The translations under genes were made by a program, and so were the position numbers. Shown in pieces: positions 1 through 8,632 of a DNA stretch of 64,000 nucleotides (its first letter is position 1; each line of letters starts with the position of its first letter). The DNA is taken from assembly GCF_900107485.1 (NCBI RefSeq), contig NZ_FNQE01000002.1:62001-126000 (forward strand), given 5' to 3'. The notes below the pieces were generated by a model. That model worked only from the letters and a program-made list of their open reading frames with translations. It did not search any database and was not told the DNA's origin. Source of the stretch: Proteiniborus ethanoligenes (GTDB taxonomy: Bacteria; Bacillota; Clostridia; Tissierellales; Proteiniboraceae).

Positions 1-2
1 AT

Positions 3-725
3 GGCTATGATTTGTTCAAGGACAGAGAAAAGGCTCTAGAAAATCAAGCAGCCCTAATAGAAAGCCCAGGACTATATCAGGATATGACAGGCAAAGAAAA
101 TATAGACTTAATAGCAAGGCTTAGAAATGTCTCAAAGGAAAGGGTAAAGGAAATATATGAGTTTACTGAAATCGGCAAAGCATTAGAAAGAAAAGTTTCT
201 GGCTACTCTATGGGAATGAAGCAAAGGCTAGCCTTAGGTATAGCCATATTAACTAAACCAAGGTTTCTCATATTAGACGAACCAACAAATGGATTAGATC
301 CAACAGGGGTGATTAAGCTAAGAAGTACTCTACAAAAGCTTGTAAAGGAAGAGGACATATCCATACTGTTTTCCTCGCATCAGCTAGGAGAGGTGGAGAA
401 GCTGGCAGATAGAATCGTATGTATCAATAAAGGCGAGATTATAGAGGTTCCAAATATAATGTCAAGTATTCAAAACTACATCATACAGATTTCAGATTTA
501 GATACAACCCTACAGATAATCACCAATATTATTGGAGAAGACGCAGTAGAAGCAATTACTCTAGATAGCATCAAATTTGAGATTCAAAACCAAGACATAC
601 TTTCTGAAATTTTATTCCAATTATTGTCAAGAAAAATAAAGATTTATGACATATATAAGGACAATGTAGATATCGAAACAATTTATGAAGAAATCTACAT
701 TGATAATCAGATTTTAAGGGGGTAG
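3..725 (+). CDS. ABC transporter ATP-binding protein (BcrA-like), 5'-truncated by window edge
   Basis: This is the nucleotide-binding subunit of an ABC-2 exporter, of the bacitracin/lantibiotic-resistance BcrA type. The reading frame is open to the first bases of the window, so the start codon and Walker A lie upstream. Visible are the Q-loop/helical region (ALIESPGLYQDMTGKENI), the ABC signature YSMGMKQRLALG, Walker B FLILDEPTNGLDP and the H-loop FSSHQLGEVEKLAD. A C-terminal tail of about 80 residues is typical of BcrA-like proteins. The stop lies 7 bases before the first of two large permeases, which suggests one operon. The family is clear. The transported substrate cannot be read from the sequence. 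Confidence 0.9.
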   Translation, partial: GYDLFKDREKALENQAALIESPGLYQDMTGKENIDLIARLRNVSKERVKEIYEFTEIGKALERKVSGYSMGMKQRLALGIAILTKPRFLILDEPTNGLDPTGVIKLRSTLQKLVKEEDISILFSSHQLGEVEKLADRIVCINKGEIIEVPNIMSSIQNYIIQISDLDTTLQIITNIIGEDAVEAITLDSIKFEIQNQDILSEILFQLLSRKIKIYDIYKDNVDIETIYEEIYIDNQILRG

Positions 726-732
726 TTGTTTT

Positions 733-2094
733 ATGCTTACACTTATGAAAATGGATTTAAAGCAGAGATTAAAAAATTCATTAACCTGGTTTGTTATATT
801 AATATTATGCATAATGTCCATGCTAAGTATTATTGAAATGAAAAATGCTAGATTTCTTAGGCCTTTTAAGGGGCATGACATATATTCATTTGTAAATAAA
901 GAGATTATGGACTGGGATTTGTTCTTCACTAGAAGATATGGTGAGCGTGAGAAAGAACTATATCCACAGGCATATTACTCTTTAGGTGTATATAAAAAAG
1001 TCCAGGAAGATTTAGTCATAGCCATTGAAGAAAATGATGTAAGAGAAATAACTAGACTTATGAGTTTTTTTCATCTTTTATGGGCTAAACAAGAATATAT
1101 AACCCATGATGCTATAATGAATAAGATTTTTGAAAATAGGGCTATGAAGATCTGGAATGATGTTAGTGATGGAATACCTTATGAGGATATGGACTTTCGT
1201 CCATATTTTGGTGGTAGTGAAACTAGAGTTTATGCATTATTATATGCAAAGTATTATCATCAATTATATATAAACGATATAGAACCTGTTTATTCAAACG
1301 ATATTAACAATGTTACATATTTATATGAATATTTTTTTAGCATTCTTCCAAAGTTCATTATTGTTATACCAATACTTTTTATCTATAATTCTATAAATAG
1401 AGAAAAAAATGGGGGAAGCTTAAAGCTAGTTCTTACTCAATCCATAAGCAGATGGAAGTATTATCTAAGTAAGTGGTTTAGCGGAACTATTCATGTAATA
1501 TTTACACTATTTTTCCCAGCAATTATAATAAGTACCTTACTTGGTATAATAAATGGGTTTGTATCCCTAAAGTATCCTACTTTTTATCTAAAAAATTCTA
1601 TGTCAGGCTTTAAAACTATTCCTAATTATATGGATGCTGTCAAAATGAAGAAAGGTAATTTTGAAAAATTTGGAGACTATAATGCTACATATAGTTATAT
1701 GGCTCCAAAATCTAGTTATGATGTAAATATTGTCGATCCACACGAAAAAATGGAAATCATCCCTTTTTATAAATATCTACTGATGGCAGTACTATTATCT
1801 ATTTTATTCATTACATTTGTAGTAGCATTGACACAGCTCATATCAGCAATTGTCAATAAAGAGATAATTAGTATTACTACAATATCAATAATATTTGGCA
1901 TAGGTATATTAATAAGTAGTCCTTTTAAATATGATAAGCATTTAAATTTAAGCCCTTTTACTATGGAGCACGCATCAAGAATCCTTATAGGCACCTATAA
2001 TGTAACAGCACTAGCCAGCACTATTATATTATTTGTATCTACCACTATATTGCTAATAGCAGGAGTAGTTTATTTTAAGAGAAAAGAAATTTAA
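733..2094 (+). CDS. ABC-2 type permease, first of two
   Basis: This is the membrane subunit that partners the ATPase just upstream. The 453-residue protein has one membrane segment at about residues 14-32, then an extracytoplasmic stretch of roughly 170 residues. Several more membrane segments follow at about 205-225, 245-275, 345-375, 380-400 and 425-448. This architecture (TM1, large loop, TM2-6) is typical of ABC-2 permeases. The motif NREKNGGSLKLVLTQSISRWKYYLSKW after TM2 matches the cytoplasmic coupling region usual in this family. The gene is followed after 27 bases by a second permease of similar plan, so the transporter is probably a heterodimer. Substrate unknown. Confidence 0.85.
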   Translation: MLTLMKMDLKQRLKNSLTWFVILILCIMSMLSIIEMKNARFLRPFKGHDIYSFVNKEIMDWDLFFTRRYGEREKELYPQAYYSLGVYKKVQEDLVIAIEENDVREITRLMSFFHLLWAKQEYITHDAIMNKIFENRAMKIWNDVSDGIPYEDMDFRPYFGGSETRVYALLYAKYYHQLYINDIEPVYSNDINNVTYLYEYFFSILPKFIIVIPILFIYNSINREKNGGSLKLVLTQSISRWKYYLSKWFSGTIHVIFTLFFPAIIISTLLGIINGFVSLKYPTFYLKNSMSGFKTIPNYMDAVKMKKGNFEKFGDYNATYSYMAPKSSYDVNIVDPHEKMEIIPFYKYLLMAVLLSILFITFVVALTQLISAIVNKEIISITTISIIFGIGILISSPFKYDKHLNLSPFTMEHASRILIGTYNVTALASTIILFVSTTILLIAGVVYFKRKEI

Positions 2095-2121
2095 GAGGGG
2101 GTTTAGACATGCTACAGGGTG

Positions 2122-3330
2122 ATGGATATGATTAAAATAATAAAAAATGAAATATATAAATTTTTTAAAAATAAGAAGAATATCATTATTATTATTTTAT
2201 TTTTTGCCTATTTACTTGGTATCAACTTCTATAACTTAAAAGAATATAAGATGTATATGAATGAAACCAAACAATCGTATCATGCCAAGTATTTACAAGC
2301 AGAAGGTAGCTGGAGATCATTAAGTAAAATGCTTGTTAGAACCGATTTGTTAAGCACTGAAGAGATAGAAGAAATTGAGAAAAAAATAGTATTCTATAGA
2401 GCAGAGAGAGGTAATTTGCGATTCATAGAAGCGAAATATGTAAATAACAGGCCAGAGTATTATAGGGATATATTAATATATACTAATGAAAGATATGAGA
2501 ACATGCTTAAGGGATTAGAAAATGGTGCTGTTACAGAAGAAAATATAAACCTAAGCAAAGAAAACATACAAAAGGGAATGTATCTAAATAAGTACATATT
2601 AGATAATGATATAGAGCCAATTATAAATCCCTATACCATGACTGGAGCAAATTCATTAGTTATGTTTTTGGAAGGCAACAATTCAATAATTTTAATATTC
2701 TTTATAGTGTTGCTGGCTGTCGATATATATCTATCAGAAGTAGAAGAAGGAAGCTATAAGCTTGCTTATACTCAACCCTTCCAAAGAATAAATATATTTT
2801 GGGGGAAAGTAATTACAATATTAATTGTTTCATTATCACTTATTGCCTTGGGGGTAATACTCAACTTTTGTATATTGAGTATTATATACGGAGTAGGAAA
2901 TATGAACTATCCATTTATTTCAGCGGAAAGTATAAAGCATATATCATTTAGCAATGTCCATGGAGAATATATTATATTGCCTTTATGGAAATATGTTATT
3001 ATGGGGTTTGGGTTATTAATACCAATTCTTATTTGCACAATAGCTCTAATTATATCTATATCTATATTTACTGACTCTAATAGAAAAACCATAGGAATTT
3101 CTATTATGCTATTAGTATTAGCATTTATATTCCATAATTTCCTTACGAAAAAATCTATTGTAAACCTAATTTATCCATACTCTTATTTATATGCTAGAGA
3201 TGCTATAGAATTAAATACTCGTTCTAATTATTTATTTGGAATATTATTAAATAGCTTAATAGGAATTGGATTATTTATAATGAGCTATTACAAATTTGTT
3301 CAAAAGGATTTCTTAGGTGCAAAGGAATAA
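2122..3330 (+). CDS. ABC-2 type permease, second of two
   Basis: This is the second membrane subunit of the exporter, with the same plan as its neighbour. It has an N-terminal membrane segment at about residues 22-40, a charged extracytoplasmic region of about 150 residues, then five or so further membrane segments. The motif EVEEGSYKLAYTQPFQRINIFWGK parallels the coupling region of the upstream permease (GGSLKLVLTQSISRWKYYLSKW), so the two probably arose by duplication. The ATG at 2122 was chosen over the in-frame GTG one codon earlier; an ATG at 2128 is also possible. The stop is 20 bases before a lipoprotein gene that may share the transcript. Confidence 0.82.
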   Translation: MDMIKIIKNEIYKFFKNKKNIIIIILFFAYLLGINFYNLKEYKMYMNETKQSYHAKYLQAEGSWRSLSKMLVRTDLLSTEEIEEIEKKIVFYRAERGNLRFIEAKYVNNRPEYYRDILIYTNERYENMLKGLENGAVTEENINLSKENIQKGMYLNKYILDNDIEPIINPYTMTGANSLVMFLEGNNSIILIFFIVLLAVDIYLSEVEEGSYKLAYTQPFQRINIFWGKVITILIVSLSLIALGVILNFCILSIIYGVGNMNYPFISAESIKHISFSNVHGEYIILPLWKYVIMGFGLLIPILICTIALIISISIFTDSNRKTIGISIMLLVLAFIFHNFLTKKSIVNLIYPYSYLYARDAIELNTRSNYLFGILLNSLIGIGLFIMSYYKFVQKDFLGAKE

Positions 3331-3350
3331 ATTACAGGGGGTATAGATTA

Positions 3351-4067
3351 ATGAAAAGAATAAGCCTCGTTATGGCTGTCTTAATATTTATTATTGTATT
3401 AAGTGGCTGTAATAATGATGCAGGTAAAATAGTCGATGGCTATACACAAGCAGGAAATCTAAAACTAGAGCAAATACAAATGCCTAAAAATGGAGAAGAA
3501 ATAGCCATTATTACAACTAATATGGGTGTGATAAAGCTTAGATTATTTCCAGAGGTAGCACCAAAGGCTGTTAAAAACTTTAAGACTTTAGTCAGAGAAG
3601 GATTTTATGATGGTGTAAAATTTACAAGAATAGAAGAGAATTTTCTGATTCAAATAGATAATCATCCGGAATATCCTGAGGGTAAAAGTATTTATGGAGA
3701 ATTCTATGAGGATGAATATGATTTAAATTATAGGCATATTACAGGGGCAGTTGGATTAGCTAAAAGGGAAGAAAATAAAAATCATAGTAATTTTTATATT
3801 ATAGTACAGGATGGAATAGATGAAGAATATATAGAAGCTATGAAAGAATATGATGAAGAGGGATATCCAAAGGATGTAATTAGAGCCTATGAAACATTAG
3901 GCGGAGTTCCAAGATTAGATCTAAGATATACTGTATTTGCTCAGGTGTTTTATGGATTAGATACAGTGAGGGCGATAAATAAAGTAGATGTAATTCCTGG
4001 AACAAGTGAACCCTCAGAAGATGTATATATAGAAAAGGTAGAAATAGATGTATATGAAGGGAAATAA
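3351..4067 (+). CDS. Cyclophilin-type peptidyl-prolyl isomerase lipoprotein
   Basis: This is a predicted extracytoplasmic peptidyl-prolyl cis-trans isomerase anchored by lipidation. Residues 1-20 form a signal peptide ending in the lipobox LSGC (Cys20). The cyclophilin fold follows: EIAIITTNMGVIKLRLFPEVAPKAVKNF, then VKFTRIEENFLIQ, which carries the conserved Arg of the active site, and NHSNFYIIVQD. The protein is slightly longer than a minimal cyclophilin because of an acidic insertion near residues 160-185. The gene sits directly after an ABC exporter with bulky external loops, so it may assist folding at the outer membrane face; that link is inferred. AGGGGG at about 3336 serves as ribosome site. 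Confidence 0.85.
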   Translation: MKRISLVMAVLIFIIVLSGCNNDAGKIVDGYTQAGNLKLEQIQMPKNGEEIAIITTNMGVIKLRLFPEVAPKAVKNFKTLVREGFYDGVKFTRIEENFLIQIDNHPEYPEGKSIYGEFYEDEYDLNYRHITGAVGLAKREENKNHSNFYIIVQDGIDEEYIEAMKEYDEEGYPKDVIRAYETLGGVPRLDLRYTVFAQVFYGLDTVRAINKVDVIPGTSEPSEDVYIEKVEIDVYEGK

Positions 4068-4394
4068 TATTATTAGAATGCAATAAGATATTAATCATTT
4101 TAAGCGGTAGGATTATTGAAATCTTTATCGAAGATATATCTGATTGCTTTTATTGCTCCATTTGATAATATGCTTTGTAATAGAAAACTGATAAGAAAAA
4201 TTTTTGACTTTGAATAAAAATAGGAAATATATACATCTGTTGCTCAAAGAAAACATAGCTAATGAATACATTAAGAGAAACAATTTATTGGTTATTTATA
4301 TTTTAATTCTAATGAAATTTTAATGTTTCTTGAATTGTTTTTGAAGTTTGTACTGCTATAATTAAACCATATTAAATAACAGGAGGTTGTAATT
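4068..4394. other. Intergenic region before the DUF4342 operon
   Basis: The first 240 bases hold no gene, hairpin terminator or RNA motif that I can support. The last 60 bases hold the promoter and ribosome site (AGGAGG) of the next operon. Confidence 0.6.
4335..4362 (+). promoter_or_regulatory. Sigma-A type promoter with extended -10
   Basis: The -35-like TTGTTT is followed after 16 bases by a perfect TATAAT, with TG one base upstream of the -10 (extended -10). It lies 33 bases before the ATG of the DUF4342 gene and is probably the promoter of the three-gene two-component operon. Confidence 0.65.
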
Positions 4395-4970
4395 ATGGTT
4401 ACTTTGGAACAAGTAGAAGAATTACGCAGACGTGCAAACATTTCTTATGAAGAGGCAAAGGCAGCACTTGAAGAAACAAATGGTGATATTCTTGAGGCTA
4501 TTGTCAATCTTGAGAAACATAATCGTATTCAAGCACCCAAAGGAGGAGGCTATTACAATTCAAGAAATACTCAGCAAGATGAAAGAAAAAATTGCCAAGA
4601 TAAAAACTTCAAAAGAGAATCTGGCAAAACTAATAGTGCATCTTTTGGAGAACTGACAGGAAGGTTTTTTAGATGGTGTGGAGAAATAATTGATAAGGGA
4701 AACAAGAACAGCTTTGAGGTTATAAAAGGTGAAGTTAAGGTAATGACTATTCCAGTTACATTATTAGCGTTGCTGCTATTATTCATGTTCTGGTTTACGA
4801 TCCCTCTTATAGTTGTAGGACTCTTTTTTGGGTATAGGTATATGTTTAGTGGTCCTGATTTGGGAAAGGAAAATGTTAATCGTGCCATGGATTCAGTTGC
4901 GGCAGTAGCTGAGAATCTAAAAAAAGAAGTTAAAGGTGAGAAGTCCAATGGAGAGAATTCTAATAATTGA
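4395..4970 (+). CDS. DUF4342 protein with UBA-like helical domain and membrane segments
   Basis: Function unknown. Residues 3-45 (LEQVEELRRRANISYEEAKAALEETNGD and on) form a UBA/TS-N-like three-helix domain as in elongation factor Ts and DUF4342 proteins. A polar linker follows, then a conserved hydrophilic segment (FFRWCGEIIDKGNKNSFEVIKGEV) and a hydrophobic stretch at about residues 119-155 that is one or two membrane helices. The 3' end overlaps the start of a response-regulator gene by 23 bases, so the protein is translationally coupled to a two-component system. It may be a membrane accessory or input for that system; that role is inferred only from the overlap. Confidence 0.75.
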   Translation: MVTLEQVEELRRRANISYEEAKAALEETNGDILEAIVNLEKHNRIQAPKGGGYYNSRNTQQDERKNCQDKNFKRESGKTNSASFGELTGRFFRWCGEIIDKGNKNSFEVIKGEVKVMTIPVTLLALLLLFMFWFTIPLIVVGLFFGYRYMFSGPDLGKENVNRAMDSVAAVAENLKKEVKGEKSNGENSNN

Positions 4971-5631
4971 GGATGAAGAGAAAATAGCACGTTTTATAGA
5001 ATTAGAGCTTAAATATGAGGGCTATGAAGTAGAGAAGGCATTTAATGGAAGGGATGGGTTGGAGCTTGCAACAACCCAACCTTTTGACCTTGTTTTGCTT
5101 GATGTTATGCTGCCAGCTTTAAATGGACTAGAGGTTCTCAGAAGAATCCGTAAAGCTTCTGATTTACCAGTGATACTTCTTACTGCACGGGATGCTGTTG
5201 TGGATAAAGTCACTGGCCTTGATGGTGGTGCAGACGACTATATTACTAAACCTTTTGCAATTGAAGAGCTGCTTGCTCGGATTAGGGCTACTCTCAGGAA
5301 AAAGGCTGCTGTAAATGTAGTAAAAACATCATCTGAGCTTTCGGCAGGGACCTTACGTCTTGATCCTATTAGAAGAGAAGTTCAGGTAGATGGAAGCTTA
5401 CTTGATTTAACAAAACGTGAGTTTGATTTACTAAATTATCTTTTAGAAAATAAAAATATTGTTGTAACTCGTGAAACCCTACTTCAACATATATGGGGTT
5501 ATGATTTCTCAGGCGGAACAAATGCAGTAGATGTGTATATTAGATATCTTCGTGCAAAGATTGAAGAGCCATTCGGACTAAAATTGCTACATACTGTTCG
5601 TGGAGTGGGGTATGTGATAAAAGATGAGTGA
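4948..5631 (+). CDS. OmpR/PhoB-family response regulator
   Basis: This is a DNA-binding transcription factor activated by phosphorylation. The receiver domain covers residues 1-120, with acidic pair E8/D9, phospho-acceptor D52 (VLLDVMLP) and Lys at the switch end (ITKPFA). The C-terminal winged helix spans about 135-227 (LTKREFDLLNYLLENKNIVVTRETLLQHIWGYD). The start is taken at the ATG preceded by AGGTGAG at 4934-4940 rather than at an in-frame GTG four codons upstream. The gene overlaps its sensor kinase by 8 bases, so the kinase is its obvious partner. Target genes cannot be inferred. Confidence 0.93.
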   Translation: MERILIIEDEEKIARFIELELKYEGYEVEKAFNGRDGLELATTQPFDLVLLDVMLPALNGLEVLRRIRKASDLPVILLTARDAVVDKVTGLDGGADDYITKPFAIEELLARIRATLRKKAAVNVVKTSSELSAGTLRLDPIRREVQVDGSLLDLTKREFDLLNYLLENKNIVVTRETLLQHIWGYDFSGGTNAVDVYIRYLRAKIEEPFGLKLLHTVRGVGYVIKDE

Positions 5632-7120
5632 TACTAAAAATGCGTATTCAAACAATATAACTACTAAAATACGTTCATCCCTTGTTATAAAACTTAATGT
5701 ACGAATGCTGGGAAGATTGTTTTCTGGATTTTTAGCCATAAATGTCCTTATTATATTAATGGGCTTTTTTGTTGTTTTATGGAAAGCTGAAGAAGGAGCA
5801 AAAAATATAATTACAGCAATAGAATTAGCACCTAATAATTTACAATCAACATATTATGATTTCAAAAACTATCAGATTTTAATCAAAGAAGGGCCATTAA
5901 AAGGCATTAAGCTTCCACGAAATATACAAAAACGCTTACCATTAGAAATTACTGATGCGAAAAGAAGTATCAGAGTGTCCAGAATCAATAAGGAAATGAA
6001 ATTATTAGAAAAAATAGACTTGGTGAAGTACACTATTGAACTTTCCATTAATGATACATCTTATCAAATAATATATGGCTTGGGACGTGATCTAAGGTTA
6101 TTCTTGCATTTGTTTTTAATTGTACTAATATATGAGCTACTAATCATAGTTGGGGATATTGGTAAGGGCTCAAGAATAATAAGAAAAACCCTTAAACCTT
6201 TATCTGATCTAACAGAAACAGCGAAAAACCTTAATGCTGAAGTATTATCTATGGGTACTAATGCAGATGGTACGCATATCAAAGACTTAGCTGGAGTTAT
6301 TAGTAGTATTGATGCCAATAAACTTGATAAGCGTATATCTGTTGATAGCTCTCAAAACGAGCTTAAGGATTTGGCATATGCTATAAATGATATGCTAAAC
6401 CGTATCAACGATTCTTATCAATCACAGGTGCGGTTTGTTTCAGATGCGTCCCATGAGCTACGAACGCCTATATCTGTGATACAAGGATATGTAAATCTTT
6501 TAGATCGTTGGGGTAAAAAAGATGAAAGAACTATGCAGGAATCAATTGATGCAATTAAGAGCGAAACAGAAAATATGAAGGAATTAGTGGAGCAACTGCT
6601 TTTTCTTGCTCGTGGGGACAATGAAACTATCCAGCTTCACAAAGAAGGCTTTGATGCTTGTGAAGTAGTTGGTGAAATAATTCGTGAAACACAAATGATT
6701 GACCCAAACCATAAATTTGAAATTGATTTAAACAGACCAGCTTATATTAATGCTGACAAGCAGCTTATTAAGCAAGCTATTCGAATACTTGTAGATAATA
6801 GCATAAAATATACACCACCAGGAAAGAAAATTATTCTAAGAGTTGCTATTGAGGAAGATTCTGTTCGTATTATAGTCCAAGATAGTGGTATAGGAATAGA
6901 ACCTGAATATTTGCCTCGTATTTTTGACCGTTTTTATCGTTCAGATGAGTCAAGGGCTAGAAAAACAGGGGGTTCAGGCCTAGGTCTATCAATTGCCAAA
7001 TGGATAATCGAGCGTCATGGAGCCTATTTTGAAATATTGAGTAGAGTAGATGTAGGGACTCGTATAACTATTGTTATGCCCGCTTCTAAGATGCCTTCTT
7101 CTGAAATGTCAATAGAATAA
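5624..7120 (+). CDS. Membrane sensor histidine kinase
   Basis: This is the partner kinase of the preceding regulator. It has two membrane segments at about residues 33-52 and 156-177, enclosing an extracytoplasmic sensor of roughly 100 residues without recognisable homology. A HAMP-like linker follows, then HisKA with phospho-accepting H277 (VSDASHELRTPISVI). The HATPase domain shows the N box (VDNSIKYTPPG), G1 (DSGIGI) and G2 (GGSGLGLSIAKWI). All catalytic motifs are intact. The ATG overlaps the regulator's stop codon. The operon order DUF4342, regulator, kinase suggests that the small membrane protein contributes to signal input. Confidence 0.92.
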   Translation: MSDTKNAYSNNITTKIRSSLVIKLNVRMLGRLFSGFLAINVLIILMGFFVVLWKAEEGAKNIITAIELAPNNLQSTYYDFKNYQILIKEGPLKGIKLPRNIQKRLPLEITDAKRSIRVSRINKEMKLLEKIDLVKYTIELSINDTSYQIIYGLGRDLRLFLHLFLIVLIYELLIIVGDIGKGSRIIRKTLKPLSDLTETAKNLNAEVLSMGTNADGTHIKDLAGVISSIDANKLDKRISVDSSQNELKDLAYAINDMLNRINDSYQSQVRFVSDASHELRTPISVIQGYVNLLDRWGKKDERTMQESIDAIKSETENMKELVEQLLFLARGDNETIQLHKEGFDACEVVGEIIRETQMIDPNHKFEIDLNRPAYINADKQLIKQAIRILVDNSIKYTPPGKKIILRVAIEEDSVRIIVQDSGIGIEPEYLPRIFDRFYRSDESRARKTGGSGLGLSIAKWIIERHGAYFEILSRVDVGTRITIVMPASKMPSSEMSIE

Positions 7121-7172
7121 AAATATTATATATTATTTTCACTATACTGAAGATTTCAGAAACAAGATATTG

Positions 7173-7201
7173 TTGACATAAATATTATTTTAGACTATAA
7201 T
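7173..7201 (+). promoter_or_regulatory. Consensus sigma-A promoter for the fluoride riboswitch transcript
   Basis: TTGACA, a 17-base spacer and TATAAT match the vegetative consensus exactly. Transcription would start near 7208, a few bases before the riboswitch. Confidence 0.85.
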
Positions 7202-7218
7202 TCTATTAGAAATCAAAC

Positions 7219-7293
7219 AATGGTGATGGAGTTCACCAGAATCGCAAATTGCTAATGACTCCTACAGGTTTACTATACCTGTAGGAGTTTTTT
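7219..7293 (+). ncRNA. Fluoride riboswitch (crcB motif) with intrinsic terminator
   Basis: The core contains GGTGATGGAGTTCACC (7222-7237), then AATCGC and GCTAATGACTCCTAC, which match the conserved crcB/fluoride aptamer elements. The last conserved block ACTCCTAC is also the left arm of a perfect 12-bp terminator stem (ACTCCTACAGGT at 7258-7269, paired with 7277-7288, then six T). Ligand binding and termination are therefore mutually exclusive folds, the usual ON-switch design. The downstream gene is a cation:proton antiporter, one of the known gene classes under this riboswitch. Identification is by sequence recognition; no covariance search was run. Confidence 0.92.
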
Positions 7294-7326
7294 GTTTTTA
7301 TTATTACATCTAAGGAGGAAATCACT

Positions 7327-8502
7327 ATGGCATCAAGTTTAGCTATCATTATATTATTAGGATTACCGGCAAATAAGCTGTTTGAAAAAATTAAGATACC
7401 TGGTTTATTGGGAATGCTAATATTAGGAATAATCATAGGCCCTTATGGTCTTAATTTACTTCAGACAGATATGATTCATGCATCAGCTGATTTAAGGAAA
7501 ATTGCTTTAACTATTATTCTATTAAGAGCAGGGCTTGGGATTAATAGAGATGATTTAAAGAAGGTTGGCAACACTGCATTAAAAATGAGTTGTGTACCAG
7601 GACTAATAGAAGGATTTTTTATTGCTTTTGCATCAGTTAAGCTTCTAAACTTTTCCTTTATTCAAGGAGGTATATTAGGCTTTATTATAGCGGCTGTTTC
7701 GCCTGCTGTTGTAGTTCCTTCTATGCTACGTTTAATTGAGAATAATATAGGAGCTAAAAAAGGTATCCCGACTTTAATACTAGCAGGGGCTTCTATTGAC
7801 GATGTATTTGCCATAACTATATTCAGCGCTTTTCTAGGTCTATATAGTGGAAAGCATATAAATATTGGTATTCAAATACTAAGTATTCCAATATCAATAT
7901 TATTAGGTATTATGATTGGCGGTGTTATTGGTTTTGTGATGATAAAAATCTTTAAGAAACATCATATGAGAGATACAAAAAAAGTTTTATTGATACTAGG
8001 CTTATCAATTCTACTTACTGAATTAGAAAACTTGTTAAAAACTAGAATAGAAATAGCATCATTATTGGGAGTTATGACTATTGGATTTATAATTATTGAT
8101 AAAATGCCTAATGTAGGGAAAAGACTTGCGTCAAAGTTTAATAAAATCTGGGTTTTTGCAGAGATACTGCTATTTGTACTAGTCGGAGCTCAAGTGAATA
8201 TTGGAGTAGCTGCGAATGCAGGTAAAATAGGTGCCATAATAATATTTATCGGTATATTAGGAAGAAGCCTAGGAGTAATTATTTCTCTATTAGGTACAAA
8301 TTTAAATTGGAAGGAAAAACTATTTTGCATTATTTCTTATATTCCGAAAGCAACTGTGCAAGCTGCAATGGGAGCAGTTCCACTATCGCTGGGAGTAAAA
8401 TCAGGAGAAGTAATTTTAGCTATTGCGGTATTGTCAATATTAATTACAGCCCCCTTAGGAGCTATAGGTATTAATATTTTTGCAGACAAGCTATTAGAAT
8501 AA
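7327..8502 (+). CDS. CPA-family cation:proton antiporter under fluoride control
   Basis: This is a predicted sodium/proton (or related) antiporter of the CPA superfamily in the cytoplasmic membrane. The 391 residues are almost entirely hydrophobic, with about 12 membrane segments and the family-typical start (IKIPGLLGMLILGIIIGPYGL). AAVSPAVVVPSM and GASIDDVFAI include the conserved acidic residues of the ion site. It begins after AAGGAGGA 30 bases behind the fluoride riboswitch terminator. Antiporters in this position are thought to help cells cope with fluoride or the accompanying acid/cation load. Whether this protein moves fluoride itself is not known. It is a single-gene transcript. Confidence 0.9.
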   Translation: MASSLAIIILLGLPANKLFEKIKIPGLLGMLILGIIIGPYGLNLLQTDMIHASADLRKIALTIILLRAGLGINRDDLKKVGNTALKMSCVPGLIEGFFIAFASVKLLNFSFIQGGILGFIIAAVSPAVVVPSMLRLIENNIGAKKGIPTLILAGASIDDVFAITIFSAFLGLYSGKHINIGIQILSIPISILLGIMIGGVIGFVMIKIFKKHHMRDTKKVLLILGLSILLTELENLLKTRIEIASLLGVMTIGFIIIDKMPNVGKRLASKFNKIWVFAEILLFVLVGAQVNIGVAANAGKIGAIIIFIGILGRSLGVIISLLGTNLNWKEKLFCIISYIPKATVQAAMGAVPLSLGVKSGEVILAIAVLSILITAPLGAIGINIFADKLLE

Positions 8503-8540
8503 GAAAAGGGAAGTTCTATTTTTTAGAGCATAGATATGAG

Positions 8541-8630
8541 ACAAGAGGATATTTTAAATGTATTTTTAGGGATTTTTTGTTTTATACATGATGTAGTGCT
8601 AAAAACAAACCCATATCCTCTTGTTTTTTA
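8541..8630 (+). terminator. Long-loop inverted repeat / terminator after the antiporter
   Basis: ACAAGAGGATAT (8541-8552) is repeated inverted at 8613-8624 and followed by TTTTTTATTTT, suiting termination of the antiporter transcript. The loop is unusually long (60 bases) and contains an inner ATGTAT/ATACAT pair. It lies between convergent genes. Confidence 0.6.
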
Positions 8631-8632
8631 TT

